A stretch of DNA of 47,358 bases. Source: Skermania sp. ID1734. GTDB taxonomy: Bacteria > Actinomycetota > Actinomycetes > Mycobacteriales > Mycobacteriaceae. This document shows, one piece after another, positions 36,799 through 45,523 of this stretch (within the stretch, counting starts at the first letter, position 1; every line of letters starts with the position of its first letter). The position numbers and the translations under genes were made by a program. The notes below the pieces were generated by a model. The model saw nothing but the letters and a program-made list of their open reading frames with translations. It ran no database searches and was not told where the DNA came from. The stretch covers positions 1 through 47,358 of the forward strand of contig NZ_VLIY01000025.1 in the NCBI RefSeq assembly GCF_007489285.1. The letters are read 5' to 3'.

Positions 36799-38364
36799 GT
36801 GTCGAACGCAGCAGAGTCGCAGAAGAAGGCCGCCACATCGGAAAAACAGCAGGTCGATGTGGTTCTGGTAGGCGCTGGCATCATGAGCGCGACGCTGGGA
36901 GCGTTGCTACGCCAGCTGCAGCCGAACTGGTCGATTGCGGTTTTCGAACGGCTCGACGCGGCCGCGGCCGAGAGCAGTGATCCGTGGAACAACGCCGGAA
37001 CCGGGCACTCCGCGCTGTGTGAGCTCAACTACACGCCGCAGAACTCCGACGGCAGCGTCGACATCAGCAAGGCCATCAACGTCAACGAGCAGTTCCAGGT
37101 TTCCCGGCAGTTCTGGTCGCACGCGGTCGAGAACGGGGTGCTCAGCGATCCCAAGGACTTCATCAACCCCATCCCGCACGTCAGCTTCGTGCACGGCGAA
37201 GAGAACGTGAAGTACCTGCGTGCCAGGTATGACGCGCTGGCCGGGCATCCGCTGTTCGGCGGGATGGAGTTCATCGACAGCCCCGACGAGTTCAGCCGCC
37301 GCTTGCCGCTGATGGCCAAGGGCCGCGACTTCTCCGAGCCCATCGCGCTGAACTGGACCAACGCCGGCACCGATGTCGACTTCGGCGCGCTGAGCAAGCA
37401 ACTGCTCAACTACATCAGCTCCTCGGGCGGCCGGGTGTACTTCGGCCACGAGGTCCGCGACATCACCAAGCAGTCCAACGGCTCCTGGGATCTGAAGGTG
37501 CGTAACCTGCGCACCGGTGACAAGCGAGTGATCAACGCCAAGTTCGTTTTCGTCGGCGCCGGCGGCGGTGCGCTGCCGTTGTTGCAGAAGTCGGGCATCA
37601 AAGAAGCCAAGGGCTTCGGTGGCTTCCCGGTCAGCGGGGCGTTCTTCCGCTGCCTCAACCGCTCGCTCATCGACCAGCACCACGCCAAGGTGTACGGCAA
37701 GGCCGCCGTCGGTGCGCCGCCGATGTCGGTGCCACACCTCGACACCCGCGTGATCAACGGCAAACCGGGGTTGCTGTTCGGGCCGTACGCGGGCTGGAGC
37801 CCGAAGTTCCTCAAAGAAGGCAGCAACGCGGACCTGTTCAAGTCGATCCGTCCGGGCAATCTCGCCTCGCTGCTCGGCGTCGGCGCGACCGAGATGCCGC
37901 TGGCCTGGTACCTGCTGACCGAGTTGGTCAAGACCAAACCGGCGCAGGTGCGCACGATGATGGAGTTCGTGCCCGAAGCCGAGGGCGATGACTGGGAGCT
38001 CACCATCGCCGGCCAGCGCGTGCAGGTGATCCGGCCGCAGGGACACACCGGCGTGCTGGAATTCGGCACCGCCGTCATCTCCGCCGAAGACGGCTCGATC
38101 GCAGGTCTGCTCGGCGCGTCGCCCGGCGCGTCGACCGCTGTGCCCGCCATGCTCGACGTGCTGTCGCGCTGCTTCCCGAACCGCTACCGCTCCTGGGAGC
38201 CGCGACTCAAGGAAATGATCCCGTCGCTCGGCGTGGAACTTTCCGACAACCCGAAGCTGTTCGGCGAGGTCTGGGACTGGACGTCCAAGGCGCTGGAGCT
38301 GAAAACCGACATCGTTCCGGGCCCGCATGGCGAGTCGGAGTTAGCGGCATCCACCACTGTGTGA
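36799..38364 (+). CDS. mqo: Malate:quinone oxidoreductase
   Basis: Mqo oxidises malate to oxaloacetate and reduces the quinone pool; it is an FAD-linked peripheral membrane protein. It has 521 residues from GTG 36799, slightly longer at the N-terminus than usual. The FAD motif is [20 protein letters not shown]. Family text follows in full: [44 protein letters not shown] and [26 protein letters not shown]. It is divergent from the alpha/beta hydrolase gene and overlaps the GNAT gene start by 4 bases. Matches Rv2852c in position. Confidence 0.96.
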   Translation: MSNAAESQKKAATSEKQQVDVVLVGAGIMSATLGALLRQLQPNWSIAVFERLDAAAAESSDPWNNAGTGHSALCELNYTPQNSDGSVDISKAINVNEQFQVSRQFWSHAVENGVLSDPKDFINPIPHVSFVHGEENVKYLRARYDALAGHPLFGGMEFIDSPDEFSRRLPLMAKGRDFSEPIALNWTNAGTDVDFGALSKQLLNYISSSGGRVYFGHEVRDITKQSNGSWDLKVRNLRTGDKRVINAKFVFVGAGGGALPLLQKSGIKEAKGFGGFPVSGAFFRCLNRSLIDQHHAKVYGKAAVGAPPMSVPHLDTRVINGKPGLLFGPYAGWSPKFLKEGSNADLFKSIRPGNLASLLGVGATEMPLAWYLLTELVKTKPAQVRTMMEFVPEAEGDDWELTIAGQRVQVIRPQGHTGVLEFGTAVISAEDGSIAGLLGASPGASTAVPAMLDVLSRCFPNRYRSWEPRLKEMIPSLGVELSDNPKLFGEVWDWTSKALELKTDIVPGPHGESELAASTTV

Positions 38365-38828
38365 TAGGCATCATGCCCATGATGGCAACAGCAACGCTGA
38401 AGCGGTCGTGGGCTTATGACCTAAGCACGGCCACTCTCTATGACCTGCTCAAGCTGCGGGTCGAAGTCTTTGTGGTGGAGCAGAAGTGCGCCTACCCGGA
38501 GCTCGACGGGCTCGACCTGCTGCACGAGACCAGGCACTTCTGGCTGGAAGAAGACGGAGAGGTCATCTGCACCCTGCGTCTGACGGAGGAATACTCCAAC
38601 GGGCGCAAGTCTTTTCGGATCGGGCGACTCTGCACGGCGCCGAACGCGCGCGGCCGTGGTCACACCACCCGGCTGTTGCAGGCGGCGTTGGCTGAGGTCG
38701 GCTTGGCGCCGTGCAAGATCAACGCGCAGACCTACCTGGTGGACATGTATGCCAAGCACGGGTTCAAGATCGACGGTGCGGAATACCTCGAGGACGGCAT
38801 CCCGCACGTCCCCATGCGCAAGCGGTAA
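38361..38828 (+). CDS. ElaA-like GNAT acetyltransferase
   Basis: GTG 38361 overlaps the mqo stop (GTGA); ATG 38373 or 38379 are also possible because no clear ribosome site is present. The protein is up to 155 residues. It shows [27 protein letters not shown], the ElaA family beginning, then [24 protein letters not shown] with the acetyl-CoA loop RGRGHT, and the [22 protein letters not shown] ending typical of ElaA. It matches the position of the GNAT gene behind mqo in M. tuberculosis (Rv2851c). The substrate is unknown. Confidence 0.9.
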   Translation: MIGIMPMMATATLKRSWAYDLSTATLYDLLKLRVEVFVVEQKCAYPELDGLDLLHETRHFWLEEDGEVICTLRLTEEYSNGRKSFRIGRLCTAPNARGRGHTTRLLQAALAEVGLAPCKINAQTYLVDMYAKHGFKIDGAEYLEDGIPHVPMRKR

Positions 38829-38829
38829 C

Positions 38830-39321
38830 TCAATGCTTGCGGACCACGCGTTCGCACTCGCCGGGCTTCCAGATGGTGATGTCTAGGTGGTTGTCGGCGA
38901 CCTCCACTGACGACGCGCCGACCAGGTCCGCGATGAAGAAGTGGTCGAACTTCTGATCGCGAATGTCGAATCCCGTCTCCTCGAACAAGGCCGTGGCAAA
39001 GCGCTGGTGCAGCGCGGTGTCGTCGTTGTCGGTGACCGTGCCCCACAGCTTCACATCGCCGTCGCGCACCTCGGTGTCGACGGTGGCGGTGTGCAGGCAG
39101 AAGCGCGGATCGCGGGCCAGATCGGCGAACTTGGTGGTGTGCGGCATCCCGGCCAACACCAGCTGATCTTCGAAGATCCGCGGCTCGATCGGGCTGATCC
39201 GCGGAAAGCCATCCGATCTCAGCGTCGCCAGCATGCACAGGTTCTTCGTCGCCGCATGCCGGCGCTGGAAAATCTCGGCGATATGGGGTGCTTGGGTGGT
39301 GAACTCTGTCCAGGTGGTCAT
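38830..39321 (-). CDS. PNPOx-like flavin/F420-binding split-barrel protein
   Basis: This 163-residue protein reads from ATG 39321. Residues about 25-110 follow the pyridoxamine-phosphate-oxidase-like split barrel: LCMLATLRSDGFPRISPIEPRIFEDQLVLAG, TTKFADLARDPRFCLHTAT, then VKLWGTVT. In mycobacteria many such proteins bind F420 or FMN. The frame is open upstream through the palindrome at 39344-39391, giving VRDFPPRAVENHAQ, which is not real coding text. The tail ends 1 base after the convergent GNAT stop. The exact cofactor and reaction are not readable. Confidence 0.85.
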   Translation of the reverse strand: MTTWTEFTTQAPHIAEIFQRRHAATKNLCMLATLRSDGFPRISPIEPRIFEDQLVLAGMPHTTKFADLARDPRFCLHTATVDTEVRDGDVKLWGTVTDNDDTALHQRFATALFEETGFDIRDQKFDHFFIADLVGASSVEVADNHLDITIWKPGECERVVRKH

Positions 39322-39343
39322 CCCTGGAAGGTAGCCCTGCGGG

Positions 39344-39391
39344 CCCTGTGCGTGATTTTCCACCGCCCGCGGTGGAAAATCACGCACAGGG
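39344..39391. repeat. Palindromic element, copy 2 (23-bp perfect stem)
   Basis: The arms 39344-39366 and 39369-39391 pair exactly with a CC loop. The core CTGTGCGTGATTTTCCACCG is identical to that of copy 3 at 40000-40043. It lies upstream of the PNPOx gene and before the haemoglobin gene. Confidence 0.95.
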
Positions 39392-39435
39392 GGAGGAGGC
39401 GCCGACGGATTTCGTGCGCCCTCACTTGCGCGCCC

Positions 39436-39470
39436 GGTGAACCGTGAGACCACCGTCATCAGCGTTCACC
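39436..39470. promoter_or_regulatory. Inverted repeat upstream of the haemoglobin gene
   Basis: GGTGAAC (39436-39442) and GTTCACC (39464-39470) are exactly complementary, 21 bases apart, about 100 bases before ATG 39569. It could be an operator; no regulator is adjacent. Confidence 0.3.
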
Positions 39471-39568
39471 AACACCACACTTGGCACTATCGGCACCGAA
39501 ACACCACGGCGGCAGTCTGATTGACGAGCCGGCAACTCGCCGTCTCGCAACCAACGTGAGGAGCCACC

Positions 39569-39985
39569 ATGGACACCGAGACGTTGATGTCGAGTCTGTC
39601 GCTGGTCGATGACGACGAGGACGGCCTGACCCTACGGTTCTACGAGATCTTGTTCGAGCGTTATCCCGCCGTGCGGCCGCTGTTTTCCCGCGACGTGCGC
39701 CCGCAGGCCGCGATGCTGCGCCAAGCCATCGTTGCCGTGCTCGAACACCTCGACGACAGTGCGTGGCTCGGCACCAACCTTGCCGCGCTGGGCGCCAAAC
39801 ATGCTGGTTACGGCGTGACCGAACCGATGTACGCGGCGGTGGGCGAGTGCATGATCGCGGCGATGCAGGAACGCGGTGGACAGGAGTGGACGCTGGCCAT
39901 GACCGATGCGTGGACCGAGGCGCTGACCGCGGTGTCGCAGTTGATGCTCGCCGGGCACCCGAGCGAGGAGGAACTGGCGAGCTGA
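39569..39985 (+). CDS. Single-domain haemoglobin (flavohaemoglobin-type globin)
   Basis: This 138-residue globin starts at ATG 39569 with GTGAGGAG upstream. FYEILFERYPAVRPLF near residues 24-39 matches the B-C region of Vitreoscilla-type haemoglobin with Tyr25 at the B10 position; Gln46 probably is the distal E7 residue; LGAKHAGYGV gives His78 as the proximal haem ligand. Such globins bind oxygen and detoxify nitric oxide when reduced by a partner reductase; no reductase domain is fused. The gene lies between two almost identical palindromes (39344-39391 and 40000-40043), which may bound a mobile cassette. Confidence 0.9.
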   Translation: MDTETLMSSLSLVDDDEDGLTLRFYEILFERYPAVRPLFSRDVRPQAAMLRQAIVAVLEHLDDSAWLGTNLAALGAKHAGYGVTEPMYAAVGECMIAAMQERGGQEWTLAMTDAWTEALTAVSQLMLAGHPSEEELAS

Positions 39986-39999
39986 GGGGGCCAAGACCC

Positions 40000-40043
40000 C
40001 TGTGCGTGATTTTCCACCGCCCGCGGTGGAAAATCACGCACAG
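40000..40043. repeat. Palindromic element, copy 3 (21-bp perfect stem)
   Basis: The arms 40000-40020 and 40023-40043 pair exactly with a CC loop. The 44 bases are identical to the core of copy 2. It lies 14 bases after the haemoglobin stop. Confidence 0.95.
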
Positions 40044-40095
40044 CGAGAGCGCAGGAGATTTGCCAGACGGGCCCTGCGTGGCATAGGCAAGTCCC

Positions 40096-41946
40096 ATGGG
40101 ATCGCAAGCCGAGGTCGGTTACCCGTTCAGTGCAGTGGTCGGACACGACCGGCTTCGGCTCGCCCTGATCCTGTGCGCGGTCCACCCCGGCATCGGCGGC
40201 GTACTGGTCAGGGGTGAAAAGGGCACGGCCAAATCCACGGTCGTGCGCGCGTTCGCGAGCCTGCTCCCACCGGTCGACGACGGGGACGAACCACGCGCGG
40301 CCCGCATGGTCGAACTCCCGGTCGGCGCCACCGAGGACCGCGTGATCGGCTCGCTCGATCTAGAAAAGATGTTGCTCGGCGGCGAGCACGCGTTCCGGCC
40401 CGGACTGCTGGCCGCAGCCCATCACGGCGTGCTTTACGTCGACGAGGTCAACCTGTTGCACGACCACCTGGTTGACGTGCTCCTCGACGCCGCCGCGATG
40501 GGCCGGGTTCACGTCGAGCGCGACGGGGTGTCGCACTCGCACCCGGCACGATTCCTGCTCGTCGGCACCATGAACCCGGAAGAGGGCGAGCTGCGGCCGC
40601 AGCTGCTCGACCGGTTCGGCCTCACCGTCGACGTGTCGGCCTCCCGCGACGTGGACGTCCGGATGGAGGTCATTCGCCGGCGGCTCGACTACGAGCGCGA
40701 TCCGGCCGCGTTCGCCGCGCGGTTTGCCGACGAGGATGCAGAGATCGCACGCCGGATCGTGCAAGCCCGGGCCGCGCTGGATTCGATCAAGCTCGACGAC
40801 ACAGAGCTGCGCCGCATCGCGGCCCTGTGCGCAGCTTTCGACGTCGACGGGATGCGCGCGGACCTCGTTGTCGCGCGGGCGGCGACGGCACACGCAGCGT
40901 GGCGGGGAGCCGACGCGGTCACCGCCGACGACGTCCGCGTGGGCGCCGAGCTGGCCCTTCCGCACCGGCGCCGCCGGGACCCCTTCGACGAGCCGGGCCT
41001 TGACCAGCAACAGCTCGACGACGCCATGAACGCCGCGGAGGACGAGGCGCGGGCGGCCGGAGACACCCCCGACCCGGAAGACGCCCCACCCGAGCCTGAC
41101 CCGAGCGGACCTGACGGCGGTGGCGGTGAGAAACCTCACTCCGGCAGTGGCAACGGGGTTGCGTCGTACGCACCGGCATCACGGCCGCGTCGGCTCGAGG
41201 TGCCGGGCGTCGGCTCCGGTGCGCCCGGCCGCCGTTCCCGCGCGCAGGCCGGTCATGGCCGAATCATCAGCTCCACCAAGGACACTCGCGACGGGGTGCA
41301 TGTGCTCGCGACGATCACCGAGGCAGCCAGGCGGGGTCCGCGCCGGGGTCGGCTGGCGTTCGCGCCCAGCGACCTACGGGGTGCCGTCAAGGAGGGCCGG
41401 GAGGCCAACCTCGTGATCTTCGTCGTCGACGCGTCCGGCTCGATGGCCGCTCGCGACCGGTTGGCCGCGGTGACCGGCGCAGTGGTGGCGCTGCTGCGCG
41501 ATGCTTACCAGCGCCGCGACAAGGTCGCGGTGATCACGGTGCGCGGCCACGAGGCGACGTTGGTGCTGCCGCCCACCTCGTCGGTGGACATCGCCGTGCG
41601 ACGACTGACCAACCTGCGTACCGGTGGGAAAACCCCGCTGGCCGAAGGCTTCCTGCGGGCCCGGCAGGTGGTCCTCGCCGAGCGGGTGCGCGACCCGAAC
41701 CGCCGTGCCCTCGTCGTCGCCTTGACCGACGGCCGGGCCACCGGCAGTCAGGACGCCGTACACCGCGCGAAAGTGGCGGCCGGACTGCTGGCCCGGATGG
41801 ACGTCGGCTCGGTGGTGGTCGACTGCGAACGCGGGATGGTCCGGCTGGGGCTGGCGGTCGATCTGGCTCGCGCCTTGGGCGGTGAGTATCTTCGGCTGGC
41901 GGAGTTGAGCGCCGATTCCGTCGCCGGAGCCGTGCGCGCCGCCTGA
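40096..41946 (+). CDS. Magnesium/cobalt-chelatase-like AAA+ ATPase with VWA domain (ChlI-ChlD fusion)
   Basis: This 616-residue protein starts at ATG 40096. The N-terminal AAA+ module (about 1-300) has Walker A GEKGTAKS (40-48), Walker B YVDEVNLL and a C-terminal lid. A Pro/Gly/Glu-rich linker (about 320-380) leads to a C-terminal von Willebrand A domain with the MIDAS D445-A-S447-G-S449. This I-D fusion matches the Rv2850c type. In cobalt chelation CobN needs ATPase/VWA partners, and in many actinobacteria a ChlI/ChlD-like protein takes that role. The position just before cobO fits cobalt insertion into hydrogenobyrinate diamide; no cobN is visible in the window. Confidence 0.9.
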   Translation: MGSQAEVGYPFSAVVGHDRLRLALILCAVHPGIGGVLVRGEKGTAKSTVVRAFASLLPPVDDGDEPRAARMVELPVGATEDRVIGSLDLEKMLLGGEHAFRPGLLAAAHHGVLYVDEVNLLHDHLVDVLLDAAAMGRVHVERDGVSHSHPARFLLVGTMNPEEGELRPQLLDRFGLTVDVSASRDVDVRMEVIRRRLDYERDPAAFAARFADEDAEIARRIVQARAALDSIKLDDTELRRIAALCAAFDVDGMRADLVVARAATAHAAWRGADAVTADDVRVGAELALPHRRRRDPFDEPGLDQQQLDDAMNAAEDEARAAGDTPDPEDAPPEPDPSGPDGGGGEKPHSGSGNGVASYAPASRPRRLEVPGVGSGAPGRRSRAQAGHGRIISSTKDTRDGVHVLATITEAARRGPRRGRLAFAPSDLRGAVKEGREANLVIFVVDASGSMAARDRLAAVTGAVVALLRDAYQRRDKVAVITVRGHEATLVLPPTSSVDIAVRRLTNLRTGGKTPLAEGFLRARQVVLAERVRDPNRRALVVALTDGRATGSQDAVHRAKVAAGLLARMDVGSVVVDCERGMVRLGLAVDLARALGGEYLRLAELSADSVAGAVRAA

Positions 41947-41958
41947 GGAGGTCGACGA

Positions 41959-42573
41959 GTGCCTAAAGGAGTTCCCGCGGTCCTTCCCAACGACGGCCTG
42001 ACCACAAGGCAGCGCCGCAACCAGCCGATCCTCGCGGTGCACACCGGTGAAGGCAAAGGAAAGTCGACGGCCGCGTTCGGAATGGCGTTGCGGGCATGGA
42101 ACCAGGGCTTCGACATCGGCGTGTTCCAGTTCGTCAAGAGCGCCAAGTGGAAGGTCGGGGAGGAAGCTGCCTTTCGGGCGCTCGGGCAGGTGCACGAGGA
42201 GACCGGCGCCGGCGGAGCCGTCGAATGGCACAAAATGGGCGAGGGCTGGTCGTGGGCCCGCAAGTCCGGCAGCGAAGACGACCATGCCGCCGCGGCCCTG
42301 GAAGGCTGGCGCGAAATCGCGCGCCGGCTGCGCAACCAGACTCACCGGTTCTACGTGCTCGACGAGTTCACCTATCCGTTGAAGTGGGGCTGGATCGACA
42401 CCACCGAGGTGGTCCAGACGCTGCTCGATCGGCCGGGCAACCAGCACGTCGTCATCACCGGCCGCGACGCCCCGCAGGCGCTGATCGACGCGGCAGACCT
42501 GGTCACCGGAATGACCAAGGTGAAGCACCCGATGGACACCGGCCGCAAGGGTCAGCGCGGGATCGAATGGTGA
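41959..42573 (+). CDS. cobO: Cob(I)yrinic acid a,c-diamide adenosyltransferase
   Basis: CobO transfers the adenosyl group from ATP to cob(I)yrinic acid diamide. It has 204 residues from GTG 41959, with GAGGAGG upstream, 12 bases after the chelatase gene. The N-terminal P-loop HTGEGKGKSTAAFG is the family signature, followed by GVFQFVKSAKWKVGE and VLDEFTYPLKWGWID. The last residues overlap the cobB start. Length is normal for the CobO/CobA-type enzyme. Confidence 0.95.
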   Translation: MPKGVPAVLPNDGLTTRQRRNQPILAVHTGEGKGKSTAAFGMALRAWNQGFDIGVFQFVKSAKWKVGEEAAFRALGQVHEETGAGGAVEWHKMGEGWSWARKSGSEDDHAAAALEGWREIARRLRNQTHRFYVLDEFTYPLKWGWIDTTEVVQTLLDRPGNQHVVITGRDAPQALIDAADLVTGMTKVKHPMDTGRKGQRGIEW

Positions 42574-43928
42574 CTCCTGCAGTCGTCATCGCGGCGCCCG
42601 CGTCGGGGACCGGAAAGACAACCGTCGCAACGGGTTTGATGGGTGCGCTGCGTCGGGCCGGGCACCGGGTGGCGCCGTTCAAGGTCGGGCCCGACTACAT
42701 CGACCCCGGCTACCACGGCCTGGCGGCCGGTCGGGTGGGCCGCAACCTCGACCCGGTGCTGACCAGCCCGCAGCTGATGCAACGGCTGTACCGGCACGGC
42801 AGCGCGGGTTGTGACATTGCCGTGATCGAGGGCGTGATGGGGCTGTTCGACGGCCGGATCAGCGATGGTGACAACCCGGTCGCCGAAGGATCGACCGCCC
42901 AGGTGGCCGCGCTGCTCGGGCTGCCTGTGGTGCTGGTGGTCGACGCCCGCGGACACAGCCAGAGCCTGGCCGCCACCCTGCACGGGTTCGCCACCTTCGA
43001 CTCGCGGGTCCGCCTGGCTGGGGTGATCCTCAACCACGTCGGCAGCCCTCGCCACGAACAGGTGCTGCGGCAAGCGGCTGCGCGCGTCGGCCTGCCCGTG
43101 CTCGGCGCGCTGCCGCGGCGCGCCGACTTGGCGGTGCCTTCTCGTCACCTCGGGTTGGTCACCGCGGCCGAACACGGCAGTGCGGCGACGCAGGCGGTGC
43201 AGGCCATGACCGATCTGGTGGCGCGTCACGTCGACGTGGCCGAGATCGCCGCGCTGGCCTCGGCAACCGTGCGAGCCGAACCCTGGGATCCGGCCGCCGC
43301 CGTGGAGAAAGTAGCCGGTGCACCAGTGGTCGCCGTCGCGGGTGGCCCGGCGTTCACCTTCGGTTACGCCGAGCACCGGGAGCTGCTCGCCGCGGCGGGC
43401 GCCGACGTTCGGGTGTTCGACCCCCTGCACGACCGATTGCCTACCGGCACTGCGGGTTTGATCCTGCCCGGTGGATTTCCCGAGGAACACGCGGCAGCGC
43501 TGGCCGACAACCGGCCACTGTGCGCGGCCGTCGCGGCAGCGATCGAGCGCGGCATGCCCGTGCACGCCGAGTGCGCCGGACTGCTGTATCTGTGCCGGTC
43601 GTTGGACGGGCACCGGATGGTCGGCGTAATCGACGCCGACGCCGAGTTCACCTCGAGCTTGACGCTTGGCTACCGCGACGCCGCCGCACTCACCGACTCG
43701 GTGCTGTGGGACGCCGGGGCGCGCGTGCGCGGGCACGAGTTTCACCGCACCCGAATTCGGGGCGCAAGCGGAACCGCCTGGGGCTGGCGCGGTCCCGGCG
43801 GCGCCGCGCGGGACGGTTTTGTCAGCGGGGGAGTGCATGCCTCCTACCTGCACACGCACCCGGCCGCACATCCCGAAGCGATACAACGGTTCGTTCGCAA
43901 CGCGGCGCGGATCGCGTGCCCGAGCTGA
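42567..43928 (+). CDS. cobB: Cobyrinic/hydrogenobyrinic acid a,c-diamide synthase
   Basis: CobB amidates the a and c side chains using glutamine and ATP. ATG 42567 (453 residues) overlaps the cobO stop by 7 bases; GTG 42570 with a 4-base overlap is an alternative. The N-terminal ATP domain is VVIAAPASGTGKTTVATGL, and GPDYIDPGYH follows. The C-terminal class I amidotransferase-like domain has VHAECAGLLYL with Cys336 and HEFHRTRI, GVHASYLHTH. All key residues are present. It overlaps the cobE-like gene by 13 bases, so the cluster is tightly coupled. Confidence 0.95.
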   Translation: MVTPAVVIAAPASGTGKTTVATGLMGALRRAGHRVAPFKVGPDYIDPGYHGLAAGRVGRNLDPVLTSPQLMQRLYRHGSAGCDIAVIEGVMGLFDGRISDGDNPVAEGSTAQVAALLGLPVVLVVDARGHSQSLAATLHGFATFDSRVRLAGVILNHVGSPRHEQVLRQAAARVGLPVLGALPRRADLAVPSRHLGLVTAAEHGSAATQAVQAMTDLVARHVDVAEIAALASATVRAEPWDPAAAVEKVAGAPVVAVAGGPAFTFGYAEHRELLAAAGADVRVFDPLHDRLPTGTAGLILPGGFPEEHAAALADNRPLCAAVAAAIERGMPVHAECAGLLYLCRSLDGHRMVGVIDADAEFTSSLTLGYRDAAALTDSVLWDAGARVRGHEFHRTRIRGASGTAWGWRGPGGAARDGFVSGGVHASYLHTHPAAHPEAIQRFVRNAARIACPS

Positions 43929-44272
43929 TCGTCGGGATCGGCGCCCGGCCCGCCACACCCGCGTCCGACCTGCTGGCCGCAATACATACCGTCACCGACC
44001 AGCCGATCGCGGAACTGGCCACCATCGACCGCCGCGCCCGGGAATCCGGCGTGCGGGAGGCGGCAGCGTCGTTGGGCGCCGAGGTCGTTTCTTTCACGGC
44101 AGCCGAATTGGCACAGGTGCCGGTCGCGACCGAAACATCGCGCACCCGCGACGCGGTGGGCACCGGAAGCGTTGCCGAGGCGGCGGCGTTGCTGGCCGCG
44201 GGGGCGAGCGTTCTGGCGACACCGCGGCGAACGGTAAATGGCGTCGTAGTGGCTCTGGCGCTTAAGGTCTGA
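43916..44272 (+). CDS. cobE: CobE/CbiG C-terminal-like protein
   Basis: This 118-residue protein reads from GTG 43916, overlapping cobB by 13 bases. The sequence ELIVGIGARPATPASDLLAAI is the start of the CobE/GbiG-C family, with ELATIDRRARESGVREAAASLG and SFTAAELAQV, then TGSVAEAAALLAAGASVLATPRR. In the aerobic pathway CobE is a small protein whose role is not clear; in the anaerobic pathway the same domain is the end of CbiG, which opens the lactone of cobalt-precorrin-5A. The N-terminal CbiG part is absent, as for aerobic CobE. As I recall M. tuberculosis has no separate gene here. Confidence 0.8.
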   Translation: MPELIVGIGARPATPASDLLAAIHTVTDQPIAELATIDRRARESGVREAAASLGAEVVSFTAAELAQVPVATETSRTRDAVGTGSVAEAAALLAAGASVLATPRRTVNGVVVALALKV

Positions 44273-44275
44273 CGC

Positions 44276-45523
44276 GTGACCGAAGACCCTGCACCCCCCG
44301 ACTCGAATTACCTCGTCGGCATCAACCTCAGCGGTCGGCGAGTGGTGGTGGTCGGTGGCGGGACCGTTGCCCAACGGCGCCTGGGCCTGTTGATTTCCAG
44401 CGGCGCGAAGGTGCATCTCATCAGCCGCACGGTAACGCCCGCGGTGGAGGGCATGGCCACCTCCGGTCAGATCACTGTGGACCTGCGTGAATACCGCGAC
44501 GGTGACCTCGCGCAAGCCTGGTATGCGATCGCCTGCACCGACGAACCGGACACCAACGCCGCGATCGTGGCGGAGGCCGAACGGCACCGCATCTTCTGCG
44601 TGCGCGCCGACATCGCCCGACTCGGCACCGCCGTCACGCCGGCTACCGCGCGCTTCGAGGGATTGACCCTCGGCGTTCTTGCCGGCGGCGAGCACCGCAG
44701 ATCAGCGGCCGTGCGCACCGCGCTGGTGGAGGCGCTGCAGTCCGGAGTCATCGCCGACACGGCCGAACCGTTGGCACCCGGGGTCGCGCTGGTCGGTGGT
44801 GGGCCCGGTGATCCCGATCTCATCACCGTGCGGGGGCGCCGACTGCTCGGCCGCGCCGATGTGGTGGTCGCCGACCGTTTGGCCCCGCCGGAACTGCTGG
44901 CCGAACTCGGCCCGCACGTGGAGGTGATCGATGCCGCCAAGATCCCCTACGGCCGGGCCATGGCCCAGGAGGCGATCAATAACGTCCTCATCGACCGGGT
45001 GAAAGCCGGCAAGTTCGTGGTGCGGCTCAAGGGCGGTGACCCGTATGTGTTCGGCCGCGGCTACGAGGAGTTGCTCGCCTGCGCCGAGGCCGGGGTGCCG
45101 GTCACCGTGGTTCCGGGCGTGACCAGTGCGATCTCGGTTCCGGCGTTGGCCGGTATTCCGGTGACGCACCGAGGGGTCACCCACGAATTCGTCGTGGTCA
45201 GCGGCCACGTCGCTCCCGATCACCCCGATTCGCTCGTTGACTGGCCGGCGCTGGCCCGGCTGCGCGGCACGATCGTGCTGCTGATGGCCGTGGAACGGAT
45301 CGAACAGTTCGCCGCCGCGCTCGTCGATGGCGGCCGGCCGGCAGACACGCCGGTGACGGTCATCCAGGAGGGCAGCCTGCGCAATCAGCGGGTGCTGCGT
45401 GCGACCCTGGGCACTGTCGCCGAGCGGGTGCGCGCCGAAGGTATTCGGCCCCCGGCGATTGTCGTGATCGGGACCGTTGCCGGATTCGAGACTGAGGTGG
45501 GTAGCGTTGAACACCATGTCTGA
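44276..45523 (+). CDS. cysG: Sirohaem synthase / uroporphyrinogen-III C-methyltransferase fusion
   Basis: This 415-residue protein starts at GTG 44276, three bases after the cobE stop. The N-terminal part (about 15-155) is the precorrin-2 dehydrogenase/ferrochelatase type with VVVVGGGTVAQRRLGLL for NAD. The C-terminal part (about 165-405) is the SUMT methyltransferase with VGGGPGDPDLITVRG, RLKGGDPYVFGRG, VPGVTSAISVPA and LLMAVERIEQF. It makes precorrin-2 for cobalamin and sirohaem for sulfite and nitrite reductase. Its last 8 bases overlap the efpA start. Position matches Rv2847c. Confidence 0.95.
   Translation: MTEDPAPPDSNYLVGINLSGRRVVVVGGGTVAQRRLGLLISSGAKVHLISRTVTPAVEGMATSGQITVDLREYRDGDLAQAWYAIACTDEPDTNAAIVAEAERHRIFCVRADIARLGTAVTPATARFEGLTLGVLAGGEHRRSAAVRTALVEALQSGVIADTAEPLAPGVALVGGGPGDPDLITVRGRRLLGRADVVVADRLAPPELLAELGPHVEVIDAAKIPYGRAMAQEAINNVLIDRVKAGKFVVRLKGGDPYVFGRGYEELLACAEAGVPVTVVPGVTSAISVPALAGIPVTHRGVTHEFVVVSGHVAPDHPDSLVDWPALARLRGTIVLLMAVERIEQFAAALVDGGRPADTPVTVIQEGSLRNQRVLRATLGTVAERVRAEGIRPPAIVVIGTVAGFETEVGSVEHHV

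Noticed and set aside
36907-38328. 473-codon minus-strand open frame opposite mqo
   Set aside because: Shadow frame; mqo is unmistakable.
39459-40097. Minus-strand frame opposite the haemoglobin gene
   Set aside because: It contains translated palindrome text (RDFP-ENHAQ-like) and Arg/Ser-rich shadow; no support.
42552-43982. 476-codon minus-strand open frame opposite cobB
   Set aside because: Shadow frame; cobB motifs are complete.
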